Shown here piece by piece: positions 50,277 through 60,995 of a stretch of 64,000 nucleotides of DNA. The notes under the pieces are model-generated. The model was not told the DNA's origin and ran no database searches. It saw only the letters and a list, made by a program, of their open reading frames with translations. The stretch is from Primulina eburnea (Eukaryota > Streptophyta > Magnoliopsida > Lamiales > Gesneriaceae). A program made the position numbers and the translations under genes. Every line of letters begins with the position of its first letter. Position 1 is the first letter of the stretch. The DNA lies in the NCBI RefSeq assembly GCF_022965805.1, contig NC_133101.1, positions 42,941,642 to 43,005,641 of the forward strand, in the 5' to 3' direction.

Positions 50277-51171
50277 AACAAAGCTTCGTTCCTCCTTCAT
50301 TATTTTCGAGAAAAGAGTCGAGAAAAGTCTCTGTGAAGTTATAGAAAATCCTTACGCCTTTTGTGCAAAATCCGTCTGTCTGATTTTGAATCCGACTTCG
50401 GTGCCGTGTTCCTAGCAACGTAGGCTACAACTGGACGTAAGTTTTTCTACGTTTTGACATGTCTTGAAATTATGATATTGTCAGAATTGAATGAAATTCA
50501 TATATGATGTTATGTACATGTTAGACATCATAAAATCGAAGTCAGATTTAGAAACGGACTGATTATGGAATTGTTATAAATTTTTAGGGCATATTGAGTT
50601 ATACCGGACAGATTTGAATAGTGATTGGATTATAGATTGTATTGGATATTGGTTATGGATTGTAACTGTTATCTGGTGGTGTTGTATTGACGGGTATATT
50701 GAAATTGTACCGTTAACCGTTGATTCGAATTAAATCCAGATTAATCAGATTCAGTGTTAAATTGAGACTGGAATATTGATATTATGATTCCCGATATATC
50801 GTTTCAGATTTACAGAGACAGTCTTGAGTTCAGAACCGATATTGCTTTAGACCGAAACTGCAAACGAAAGGTATAAGTCAATGTGTATTGGGAGATCGAC
50901 TTGAGTCGGTTTAGACTTGAGTTTCCCTAAATCGCATACTTTATATTATTGCATTGATATTTGCATGTATTTGATTGATATACTTGTTTTCTTGATATAT
51001 AGATAGCATGTATCCGATTACTTGTTCTCTTGATATATAGACAGCAGGTAGTAGTCGAGTAATCTTATGACAGAAGTGCCTAATAGTGGTGGGATCGCCA
51101 CGGGCACATTGCACGATGTCATGAGATAGTGTATTGGCGGTAGTGCCATAGTCTGTCACCGGATAATTGGC

Positions 51172-51427
51172 TATCGATGTGGATAGAATTATAGCTCCTT
51201 CTATTACTGGTGATCGGTACTGTATCGATGTAGATAGAATTATAACTTCTTCTATTACTGTTGATCGATGTTATATCGATGTGGATAGAATCGGAGTTTC
51301 TTCTATTACTGGTGATCGATACTATACCGATGTGGATAGAAACAGAGCTTCTTCTATTACTGGTGATCGATACTATATCGACGTGGATAGAACTGGAGTC
51401 TTTTCTATTACTGTTGGTCGATATGGA
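51172..51427 (+). repeat. 57-bp tandem repeat in L6
   Basis: About five units of TATCGATGTGGATAGAA, TTCTATTACTGGTGATCG. L3 (about 40846) and L4 (about 44689) have one unit each, so it was amplified in L6. Confidence 0.9.
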
Positions 51428-51907
51428 ATGCCAATGTCTGGAAACCGGGATCCCTAGGCTAGGATTGAGTCTAGTCTGAGTCGTGGAGTCACGAGCATTG
51501 TCGACAGTTTGATATTGATTATGTTTCAGCTTTTGATATATATATTGATGTTATCTGCCCATGCTTTTATGTTTATCATATGATTGCATGTTTCGTTGAT
51601 TTATACTGGGATTATATTCTCACCGGAATTATCCCGCTATTGTCTTGTTTGTATCTGTACTTGACAACAGGTGGGACATGTTCAGGGTGATTAGAGTGGA
51701 GGCTCCGTACTTGGATTAGAGATAGGGTTTGGACACTTGACATTAGATGTTAAACCTTAGTTGAATAAATGTATGTGGTACAGGACTAGTACTTTTATAT
51801 ACTGAGATGTATATATATTTTATGTCATTACGTTCCACATTATTTAAAAAAAAATTAGACCCAATGATGATTAAGAACATGATTAGCGTCCGGGTCCCCA
51901 CAACAGG

Positions 51908-51919
51908 TGGTATCAGAGC
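51908..51919 (+). promoter_or_regulatory. Element H primer-binding site
   Basis: TGGTATCAGAGC, six bases after the LTR end; tRNA-Met type. Confidence 0.9.
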
Positions 51920-52069
51920 GATAGATCTTTGAGACTGAGATAGGAGCTAGTGAGCGGGGTAGATTGAGGTTTTCTTTCCTGCTTTTGATTGCTAGCATGA
52001 ATTCCTGTTTTAATACATGTTTGCCTGAATATCTGATTTTGATATGGTATTGTGTATTATTTGGAATGG

Positions 52070-52884
52070 ATCAGCCGTAAGATGATCCAAGGAAGATTGA
52101 AACCGATATGTGGTAGTTGGAATTACTAAAGGTTCCAGTCTTTCCATCCACCGACTTTGAAAGGTACGGAGAATTCCGTGGAATTTGAAAGTTGGTTGGA
52201 CGATATTGAAATGATGTTCGAATCTTTGGAATATACTGATGAGAAGAGGGTGAAACTGATCGGACACCAGCTGCATGACGTTGCCAAAAACTGGTGGATC
52301 ACGACGAAACAGGGCATTGGAACAACGAGGTACGGCCATTAACTGGAATGTGTTTAAGGCTGAATTTTATCAACGGTTCTTTCCAGTTTCATATAGAAGG
52401 ACAAGGGAGCCGAGTTCGCCAACTTGAGACAAGGCTAACTAAATATTGAGGAATATGTGGCCAAGTTCTCTACTCTGCTCCGATTTGCTCCTCATGTGGC
52501 TGAACATGATGAGGCCGTTGCGGACCAGTTCATAAATGACCTAAATCCTGAAATCTTTACCTTGGTGAATACCGGGAGGCCAAACAATTTCACCGATGCC
52601 TTGAATAGAGCCAAGGGAGCCGAAGCCGGTTTGATGAGACAGAGAGAGGCTTCGTTTGTGCCTTCAGCACCGAGATCACAGCTGCCTCCACCCGCTCCTC
52701 GATTTGAGAGCGGCAGTGGTAGTGGGAAGAAAGACTTCCTTAAAGTTAAGGGGAAGAAATTCAAGAAAGCTGGAAGTAGCTCATCCAGTTCGAGTGGCTC
52801 TAGACAGGCTGGTCAAGGCCAGAGTTGTACAGGACCCTACTGTAGCCTTGTGGAGGGAAGCATTCCACCGAACAGTACCGAGGA
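52070..52884 (+). pseudogene. gag of element H
   Basis: The likely start MDQP at 52070 is followed at once by a stop. Capsid motifs follow: EFESWLDDIEMMFESLEY, GHQLHDVAKNWW, and after a frameshift EEYVAKFSTLLRFAPHV, DQFINDLNPEIF and NRAKGAEAGL. A serine-rich basic linker (KKFKKAGSSSS) leads to the zinc-knuckle region. It is interrupted by at least two frameshifts and two stops. Confidence 0.85.
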
Positions 52885-53492
52885 GTGTTCGGCAACTGCC
52901 GCATTTGTAAACAGCAAGGACACTTTGCCCGAGTATGTCCACAGCGAGGTGCTCAGGGATCCCAGGCCGCTGAGTCATCTGGATCAGTGGCTCAGACAGG
53001 AAGACGATCTTCTGCCGTTCATTCCTTTCAGCCAGCACCGTCTACTCAGTCACAGCAGAGACCAGGAGGGAGCCAGACAGCGAGCCAGCCTCCTAGACAG
53101 CAGGCCCGACTATTTGCTTTGACTGAGGAGCGGGCACAGGATGCACCTGATGATGTCGTGGCAGGTAACTGTTTTATTTCTGGTTATCCTGCATATGTAT
53201 TGATTGATACTGGTGCATCACATACTTTTATTTCTGAGAGGTTTGCATTGAGTCATGTGTTACCTATTGAGTCATTGTCTGCAGTAGTGTTTGTTTCTTC
53301 GCCGTTAGGGACAGGTTTGATGTCAGTGAAATCTGTTAAATATAGTATACTGCAGTATGATGGACATGAGATTGAGCTGGACTGTATTGTGCTTGGAATA
53401 TCTGATTTTGATTGTATTATCGGTATCGATACGTTGACCAAGTACAAGGCTAAAGTCGATTGTTTCCACAAAATTGTTCGATTCAGACCTGA
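52885..53492 (+). pseudogene. Zinc knuckle and protease of element H
   Basis: In one open frame: a perfect CCHC knuckle (C5, C8, H13, C18 in CRICKQQGHFARVC) that would bind RNA, a glutamine/serine linker, and the retropepsin active site D108-T-G110 in IDTGASHTFIS. Downstream, CIIGIDTL corresponds to the second conserved protease motif. The frame is cut within the protease-RT linker at 53492 by the solo LTR, into which it reads for about 35 codons by chance. Confidence 0.9.
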
Positions 53493-55660
53493 TGTGGGGA
53501 CCCGGACGCTAATCATCTTCTTAATCTTCTTTTGGAATTTAATTATCAGTTCTGATAATACATGGTCTAAAATTTTTTCTTTTAAAATATATAAGCGCGG
53601 AAGGTAATGGCATCTAAATAATATACATATCTGTATAAAATGCATTTCAGTATAAAAGTACAATACTGTACAATCTAAGTCTAAGGTTCGGTTACTAAGT
53701 TCAAGTAATAAACCAAATCTACAGTAAGTCCGGAATCACCACGCTAACTCTTCTTTTCTCGTCATCTTCTCGACCACGATCATGCCCCACCTGTTGTCAT
53801 GCACACATACAAAACAAGACAACAGCCGGATAACTCCGGTGAGAATAAATCCCAGTATAAAACATGGTAAGCATGTATATAAACAATCTAAATCATAAAA
53901 CATGCTATCATGAACATATTCAAAGTAATAGATTTCATAATCTATGAAATCAAATCACAATAAGCATGCAACTCATTTTAGATAGACATGCAATTTAAAT
54001 CAAATTATATAAACATGCTATCATGCTGAAAGCAATAAACATGGGTTTCATAGTCTATGAAACCACATCTCTAAACACATGCAGTTCTAGTCAAATCATG
54101 TCTAGACTCGACTCAACTATAACTCTAGTGATCCCGGGTGAATAAGACGTCAATGGCTGTCACCTACCCTCCCACTCGGGGTGACTGTACGTCTTATTCC
54201 TAGACTTCGGTCATATCTGTATCGAATAATCTACAATAGGACAATGTCTGCTCCTATGTAACGATACACCGAACGTCTAGAAGTCTGACTGTTTCTGTCA
54301 AACTTTCCTATCTCAAATGCAATGCCTAACCATCTGTAAACAATGCATAATTATCTCAAAAGATTCGAATACAATTCTATAAACAAATCATAATCATATC
54401 ACAAGATAAACAATAGGTCTAGTATGTGATTTAGTTGGGAAACTCAAATAAGATCTGATTTGAGTTTTATCTTCCCAAATATCACATGAATTATACCTTT
54501 TTCGTCCCTGTCTGACGAAGACGATGTCTCGAAGTCGAATCTGTCCATTTCAATCTGATAATGACAAATCACATAAATACAATATCAGTACATATCTCAG
54601 TTCAGAATCTGTTCTGATCAGTACTCAACTCGGTATACAATCTGCTCCAAGTCAACAATATAACAATGAATCTCACTCAATATCATATCTGATCAATCTA
54701 AATCAATACTGATGTTTCGACGGCATAACAATATAATCTGAATAATCCCGTCAATCTGAACATCACATATATAATACCGGAATTCATAAGCAATACTGAC
54801 ATAACTCATAATCTCAATGATACACAAATCTGATATCGAATCTTTGTCAATATCTTTCAAAAATCATAACAATTACATTAACAGTCTGTTCTGTAATCTG
54901 ACTTCAATTATACAATATCTACGGTAGCAGAAACATCATAACTGATTCCTATTCAATTCTGACAATATCATATTTTCAAAACATTGAAAAACGTAATGAA
55001 ACTTACGTCCTTGTGTAGCTCGAGTCGAGAGGGACACAATACTGCGTTCGGATTCGAATTCTGATACACGGATCTTCCACAATCGCAAGCCAAAAAGGCG
55101 TAAGGAAAACTCTCTCAAAGCCTCGATCTTTTCTGAAATTCTGAAGGATTTACGTGTAATTCGATTATATATATACCACATGCAAATCCTGAAACGTGGC
55201 ATAATTTTCCAAGCAACACGTATGACCGCGGGTGCGGTCGTGTCATGCGCCGCGGGTGCGGTCGTGCAATGCCTATCCTGGCATTTCCCAAAAGCTCAGA
55301 TCGCGGGTGCGGTCCTTCCAATACCGCGGGTGCGGTGACCCCACCGCGGGTGCGCTCCTGTTAGCACCGCGGGTGCGGTCTGGCCATTTCCAAAAACACC
55401 AACTTACTGTCCATGCACCGCGGGTGCGATCATGTCTGGCACCGCGAGTGCGGTGATGCTTCGACCTTTCTTGCAAAAATCCACAATTTCATGACCGCGG
55501 GTGCACTCCTGTTCTGAGCGCGGTTGCGGTCTTGCAAACCCTATTTTCTCATGTCTTTTCTTCCCTCATTGCATGTCATGCATTCTCATATCTTCCGAGT
55601 CTCACGCTAATGACGATTAATAATCTTGGTTTATCAATTCTATAATTATCGGGCCTTACT
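53493..55660 (-). mobile_element. Solo LTR L7 (2168 bp, TSD cctga)
   Basis: Minus-strand LTR of the GGTCCCCACA type. TSD cctga at 53488-53492 and 55661-55665, and H pol continues after it. The first base on minus is mutated (the plus strand ends ACT, not ACA). Donor GT at 55006-55005, acceptor AG at 53792-53791, TATA at 55165-55177. Confidence 0.94.
55224..55533 (-). repeat. GC-rich dyad array, type A, in L7
   Basis: About ten copies of ACCGCGGGTGCGGT or variants, each with arms ACCGC/GCGGT. The nearest copy is 47 bp from the TATA box. Confidence 0.92.
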
Positions 55661-56577
55661 CCTGAGATGGCTGAGGAGTGGAGATTTTATGGTAGGGGTT
55701 CTCGTGCCAGAATTCCTCTGATATCTGCTATGAATATGACTCGATTGTTGCAGAAAGGAGCGGATGGATTTCTGGTTTATTCAGTTGATTTACTGAAATC
55801 GGGTCCATCATTGGCGGATTTGCCAGTGGTGTGTGAGTTTGCTGATGTCTTTCCAGATGAGATTCTTGGATTGCCTCCGATACGAGAGATCGATTTCAGT
55901 ATTGAATTGATGCCAGGAACGGTTCCAATTTCGAGAGCTCCATATCGAATGGCTCCGATCGAGTTGAAAGAGTTGAAAGAACAACTGGAGGATTTACTGG
56001 CCAAGGGGTACATCAGACCTAGTGTATCTCTTGGGGTGCTCCAGTACTGTTCGTGAGGAAGAAAGATGGGTCGATGAGACTTTGTGTCGACTACCGGCAA
56101 CTGAACAAGGCAACGATAAAGAATAAATATACATTGCCTCGTATTGATGATTTGTTTGATCAGTTGCAGGGTTCTTCGGTGTATTCCAAGATCGATCTGA
56201 TATCTGGATACCATCAATTGAGAGTCATGGATTTTGATATCCCAAAGACAGCATTCAGAACCAGGTATGGACATTATGAGTTTATTGTCATGCTTTTTGG
56301 GTTAACGAATGCACCGGCAGTATTTATGGGGTTGATGAACCGCGTCTTTCATAAATATTTAGATGATTTTGTTATCATATTCATTGATGATATATTGATT
56401 TATTAAAAGAATATGACTGAGCATGCTGATCATCTGAGGACTGTATTGAGAATTTTGAGGGCGGAGAAACTGTATGCTAAATTGTCGAAATGCGAGTTCT
56501 GGTTGAAACATGTAGTATTTCTGGGGCATATTATATCCTGAGACGGGATATAAGTTGATCCCAGCAAGGTTGAGGCC
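55661..56577 (+). pseudogene. Reverse transcriptase of element H
   Basis: Resumes after the solo LTR with the protease-RT linker, then [31 protein letters not shown] and GYIRPS. A frameshift near 56045 leads into [25 protein letters not shown] and the catalytic [12 protein letters not shown] follows at once (about 56403), and more stops occur in the [13 protein letters not shown] stretch. Domain order is complete and normal. Confidence 0.9.
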
Positions 56578-57514
56578 GTGATTTCTTGGCCAAGACCGAC
56601 ATCAGTGCCCGAGATTCGGAGTTTTATGGGTTTGGCAGGATATTATCGACGTTTTATCAAAGATTTCTCGAGTATTGCCAAACCGATTTCACAGTTGACT
56701 CAGAATAATGCTCCATTTGTTTGGTCTGAAGAATGTGAGACCAGTTTCCTCGAATTGAAAAAGAGATTGACCAGTGCGCCTGTATTGACGATTCCTTCAG
56801 GTACTGGTGACTTTGTGGTTTACTGTGATGCATCTCACCGAGGGTTGAGGGGTGTATATTGACGCAGCGAGGACATGTTATCGCTTATGCCTCGAGACAA
56901 CTAAAGCCCCATGAATCTCGTTACCCAATTCATGATCTTGAATTGGCAGCCATAGTCTTTGCTTTGAAAATATGGCGACATTACATCTACGGTGAGAAAT
57001 TCGAAATTTATTCTGATCACAAAAGCTTGAAATATCAGTTTTCACAATCCGAATTGAATATGAGGCAGGGAAGATGGCTGGATTTAGTGAAAGACTTCGA
57101 TTGTGAAATCAAATACTATCCGGGGAATCTAATGCAGCACCCGATGCACTGAGTCGAAAGGTATGTTCTTTATCCTTATCGACGATAGGTGTCTCAAATT
57201 TGATTGAGGAATGCTGTTTGTCTGGATTAGTATTTGAGACAGATCGGAGACCTATGAGATTATATACTATTCATGCTGAACCAGAGCAGATTTTGAGAAT
57301 TAAAACAGCTCAGAAAGGTGATCAGAATATACAGAAGTCGATTGCTATGGTTAAAGCGGGACATCGATCGGAATATCAGGTACAAAATGGCATTTTGTAT
57401 GTGAATAATCGCCTTGTTGTGCCGAATGTTTCAGATTTAAGACAGCGAATACTGTCAGAAGCGCACAACAGTCGTTTTAGCATTCATCCCGGTGGCAGGA
57501 AAATTGTTGCGACT
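56578..57514 (+). pseudogene. RNase H and N-terminal integrase of element H
   Basis: Connection domain ([29 protein letters not shown]), a frameshift near 56860, then RNase H with [22 protein letters not shown] and [16 protein letters not shown]. Another shift precedes DALSRK. From 57200 an open stretch enters the pre-integrase and the first histidines of the zinc finger (HNSRFSIHPGG), where element J interrupts it. The DHKSL aspartate is intact here, unlike in D. Confidence 0.88.
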
Positions 57515-57519
57515 TTGAT

Positions 57520-58919
57520 TGTTGCACTCCCAAGAGCAGGTTGTCCACAAGTAATATAATTCGGTGAGTCCGAATATCGTATCCACAGGGAAGCTAAGAT
57601 AATTACAAGTCCACTACAATGTCTTTTTGTTTTGTTTTTGTTTTTGTTTCTTTTTAATTTTAATTGTTTGAATATTTAATGGGTAAATTTTAATTGTTCA
57701 AATTTTAATTTAAGTAGTTGAGATTAAAGGATCCACTCTTGGTATTTTAATAAAGTTAACATTAACGAACAATATTGAAATCCACTTAATAAAATGGTTC
57801 CAATATATTAAATAATCATATTTATATTATGTTATAAATTATTATCTCATAAATATATAATATATACCAAAACTTATAAATGTGGTCAAGTATTTATTGT
57901 GCTATATATATATTTGTAAACACTAAATCAAGGTTCCCACTTTAAATGGTTGGTAAAACCAAACTAACATTTAAATGGTACCAAGAAAATATTATTATGA
58001 TATATTTATATATAGTAAATCAAGGAATCCAAGTTAAATGGTTGGTAAAACCAAACTAACATTTAAATGGTTCCAAGAATTTAATATTATAATATATTTA
58101 TATATAATAAATCAAGGCATCCACTTTAAATGGTTGGTAATACCAAACTAACATTTAAATGGTTCCAAGAATTTAGTGTAACATATAGCAACAATAAATC
58201 AAAACTCCCGCTTATAAGTAGGGTATAAAAATACTTAAAGAAATAAATATAACATAAACAATAAATAATAATTAAATAATATGAAACATAGATTCTTACC
58301 TTATAATAACCTTATTATCATGCCAAGAGCTTCACCTTAACATCTCAACTTTAGGAAGTTAGCTATTCATTATTCAAAGTGTAAAATATTATTTTTTACA
58401 CATAAGTCTTCATTGGTGTTCCAAGAAATTAATATTATATTACACATCACTTTTGAAAATCTTCTTCTCCGAATTTGCTTCTTCACATAAAATGAAACAT
58501 GTGGATAATTGAGTTGTCTAGTTGTGGTATTTTTTTTCAGAATATTTGACCAAGTAATTTGAGAGATATGGTCAAAATACTAGAGCATGGTAAAACTGCC
58601 ACTCCTTTGGTAACTTTAATTGTTTCTTAATTTGAGCCCACTTGTGAGAGGATTTTTTCCTCATGCTTGTCAACAATATTGTAGATATTATAATCAACTT
58701 TCTACAGGTCCAAGAATCATCTTAATCCCATTTGCAACGCCAAGGTTATTCTTGTTTTATCGAACCTGTAAAAAATAGTAAAAACTTATAATTACACACA
58801 ACTTATATTTTATACAATTTATTATAAAACATGTAATATTTAAACATTTAATAAAACAAAAACTATATATTTATATTATAAAACATTTAATTAATGTACA
58901 ATTTTTTATCTTTATCACA
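57520..58919 (-). repeat. Element J 3' LTR (1400 bp)
   Basis: The left edge is where H integrase sequence stops; the right edge is followed by the PPT. AT-rich. Near 57560-57595 it carries the 'cggtgagtccgaatatcg...ccacaggga' phrase often seen near Athila/Tat LTR ends. The partner LTR is outside the window, so the ends are inferred. Confidence 0.78.
57925..58215 (-). repeat. 92-bp tandem repeat in the J LTR
   Basis: Units start at 57925, 58017 and 58109, with a partial fourth at 58196; each has AAATCAAGG and TTTAAATGGTTGGTAA. Confidence 0.92.
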
Positions 58920-58952
58920 CTCCTCAACCAGCTTATTGCTAGTCCCTAGCAA
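58920..58952 (-). promoter_or_regulatory. Element J polypurine tract with adjacent hairpin
   Basis: Minus strand GGTTGAGGAG directly precedes the LTR start TGTGATAAAG. Seven bases away, 58936-58952, is TTGCTAGtccCTAGCAA, a perfect 7-bp stem with a 3-base loop. Confidence 0.75.
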
Positions 58953-60149
58953 TTTAAGCGTTAATAGCAATACAAAACATATTGATTAATTTAAATAGAA
59001 ATGTAATCAGAACTATCTAAGTGTTTAAATTAAATTTGAAAACTGTCAAAGTTATATCAAGATCATCATAACTATAATTTATGAAATAATTTGAGATGAT
59101 TAATTCAAAGCTTATTTCAGGTAGTTAAATGTATACGGCCTTTAGAAATTCCTAGTAAGAGTCTCAACTCCAAATCCTCACAGGTTAATAAATGTTTCAA
59201 TTTATGGCAATGATTTCTCTCATGGAGTTGGAATACAGATAAATGCTCAGAAAAATGGTTTACAGAATACAGACAGACAAACGAGCCAAACTAATCAAAA
59301 GATAGGAAATCCATTGATTTAAAATCCAGTTGTTCTTATTATATATATATTTTATTTCCTGATTTTTTTTTTACATCATGGAATCAAACTAAGTTTATGC
59401 TTCTTGACCACATATTTATTTAATTTGTACAATGTATTTCTCTCTCTCTTTCTTTTTTTTTTATTTGTATTTTTATGAGAGAAAAATGGGTCGCAGCATA
59501 TAACTTAAATTACATAAATCTTCAACCTCTTTCTTTCTTTTTTTTTCGCTTTTTTTTTCAGGAAATATCAATTTTTTTTTTTCAAAATAAGAACTCAAGA
59601 TCTAAACAATTGATAGCCTCTCCGATGATCAATAAAGGCTCGCAAGCTGTTTTCTCAATCCTCTCCACTCACTCACAAAATATGTGTGAGTTCAAAAATT
59701 TTAGGCACTCTTATAAGGTATATCTTGGGCCATATACTTTAATACCTAATTTTATCACAATGGTTAATCACTCAAAAAGATTTCATAAATCATATTTTTA
59801 TATTGATCAGAATATTAAAAATGACCTTTTTTCAAATAAAAATTTAAACATTCTTAAATAGATTAATGCATGTTCTAATTTAAATCTTTCAAATATGTAA
59901 TGTATGACATTTTTGCAAAAATTACTAAGGTACAAACAATAAACATGGTTTTATTTTAAAATAATATTTAAATTTTTTTTTAAAATTTGTTTTTTTTTTT
60001 AAATGTGTTCTCCCCCCAATCAGAATATGACATTGTCCCTAATGTCAAAATAGCTATTAATAAAGAGTACATAATGAAAGAGATATCACCTGGAATTTTA
60101 TTGAAGATAACAAACTGAAACAAACGCAAACCAATCCACGACTTTTGAA
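58953..60149 (-). other. AT-rich spacer between LOG and the PPT of element J
   Basis: About 1.2 kb with long T/A runs and no convincing gene. A 128-codon plus-strand open frame at 59475-59861 is antisense, poly-T derived and unconvincing. A second purine tract, ATTGGGGGGAGAACA on minus (60006-60020), looks like a PPT but is not followed by TG. Confidence 0.6.
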
Positions 60150-60788
60150 TCAATGATCCAACTTCCTTTTCTTACTGCTTGATTGCGACCAATTGATCTT
60201 TGTTATCATCGGATCAGGCTTATGAACAAAAGATTCCAAATCATCAATTAATTGATCGGCAGTCGAAGCACAGATGAGCATCCGTCGTGAATTTTCTGAA
60301 ATGAAATTCTGTTCCACAGCTTTATCAAGAAATTTCAACAAACTGTCATAATAATTATTGATATTCAACAAGCCCACAGGTTTATTATGGATATTAAGTT
60401 GTGCCCAAGAAACAGTGTGAAAAATTTCTTCTAATGTACCAAAACCACCTGATAGTGCGATAAAAGCATCAGAATTTTCAATCATTTGAGTGATTCTTTC
60501 ATACATAGAAGAAACTTTTAATTCCTCCCCAATCGTAACACCTGTAATATTTCCTTCAGCTAAAGCTATAGGAATAATACCCAAAACCTGACTACCTCCA
60601 AGATGAGCAGATGTTGAAACAGATCCCATTAACCCAATATTACCTCCCCCATATACCAAGTGAATTTTTCTCTCAGCCAATATATTTCCAAGATTATTCG
60701 CTGCTTCTACAAACACTTCATTTTTTCCAGGACTCGACCCACAAAATACACAAATATTTTTCAATGTTTGTGTAGAGGATCCAGCCAT
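60150..60788 (-). CDS. LOG: LONELY GUY-like cytokinin riboside 5'-monophosphate phosphoribohydrolase, intronless
   Basis: A 212-residue protein that covers the whole LOG family length. LOG enzymes release active cytokinin bases from their riboside monophosphates in cytosol and nucleus. Visible landmarks: N-terminal ICVFCGSSPG (12-21), the phosphate-binding YGGGNIGLMG (46-55), the conserved arginine R98 in MYERITQM, and SGGFGTLEE (113-121). The family norm for the last is PGG-GT--E, so proline is serine at 113; the glutamate and arginine are kept. WAQLNIHNKPVGLLN (129-143) is also typical. The C-terminal KKRK (206-209) could act in nuclear import. I chose ATG 60788 because it begins the family N-terminus; the frame is open 67 codons further upstream. 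Plant LOG genes usually have several introns; none is here, so it derives from a spliced mRNA. It shares strand and region with the pol genes of element J. Enzyme activity is unproven. Confidence 0.9.
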   Translation of the reverse strand: MAGSSTQTLKNICVFCGSSPGKNEVFVEAANNLGNILAERKIHLVYGGGNIGLMGSVSTSAHLGGSQVLGIIPIALAEGNITGVTIGEELKVSSMYERITQMIENSDAFIALSGGFGTLEEIFHTVSWAQLNIHNKPVGLLNINNYYDSLLKFLDKAVEQNFISENSRRMLICASTADQLIDDLESFVHKPDPMITKINWSQSSSKKRKLDH

Positions 60789-60995
60789 GTTTTTACCTTT
60801 TTTTTTCCTGCGAAAATAGAGAGAAAGATGAGAGATTTTATAGGGGTAATATGTTATCATGACAAAACTATGGGTCACAGCTGTAAACAGAATAAATAGT
60901 AAAAACAATAATGACACACATGCATATAAACAGTAGTGTGATTGTGGCTCACAATTTTCCTCTGGTTTTACGTCCAGAAACGGCTTCAACGCCTT
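60789..60995 (-). other. Spacer between the two accessory ORFs, with splice-acceptor-like end
   Basis: The frame of LOG stays open through this stretch (from an ATG at 60989) and would add 67 residues with one hydrophobic segment (LLFLLFILF). More likely it is leader or intron: it begins near a donor-like GGAC|GTAAAA and ends in a pyrimidine-rich tract and TTCGCAG, with the AG at 60809-60808, about 20 nt before the LOG ATG. Confidence 0.5.

Larger units (their letters stand above)
49820..51902 (+). repeat. Element H 5' LTR (L6, 2083 bp)
   Basis: TGTAATGCCCG to GGTCCCCACA. Donor GT 50437-50438 and acceptor AG 51669-51670. Contains a type B array, an expanded TA tract at the TATA position and a 57-bp tandem array. 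Confidence 0.92.
49820..57519 (+). mobile_element. Element H: Ty3/gypsy element, gag to integrase start, cut by J
   Basis: 5' LTR L6 (49820-51902), PBS (51908-51919), gag, zinc knuckle, protease, RT, RNase H and the N-terminal part of integrase, ended at 57519 by element J. A solo LTR (53493-55660) splits protease from RT. It is the best-preserved coding copy in the window but has several frameshifts and stops. The chromodomain region is not visible, so assignment to a chromovirus rests on RT similarity to D. Confidence 0.88.

Noticed and set aside
49882..50418. Open frames of 175-177 codons on both strands
   Set aside because: They translate the palindromic CGCGCATATGCGCG array, which lacks stops in both directions; no domain and no homologue pattern.
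51167..51457. 96-codon repetitive protein (DVDRI...SITGDRY)
   Set aside because: A translation of the 57-bp LTR repeat, not a gene; single-unit relatives are not open.
59475..59861. 128-codon plus-strand ORF
   Set aside because: Antisense to element J, dominated by poly-T/poly-A derived Phe, Lys and Asn; no motif.
60150..60989. LOG start at the upstream ATG (60989), giving a 279-residue membrane-anchored form
   Set aside because: The extra 67 residues are AT-rich, hydrophobic and end in a splice-acceptor-like tract; the family N-terminus starts at 60788. Kept only as an alternative.
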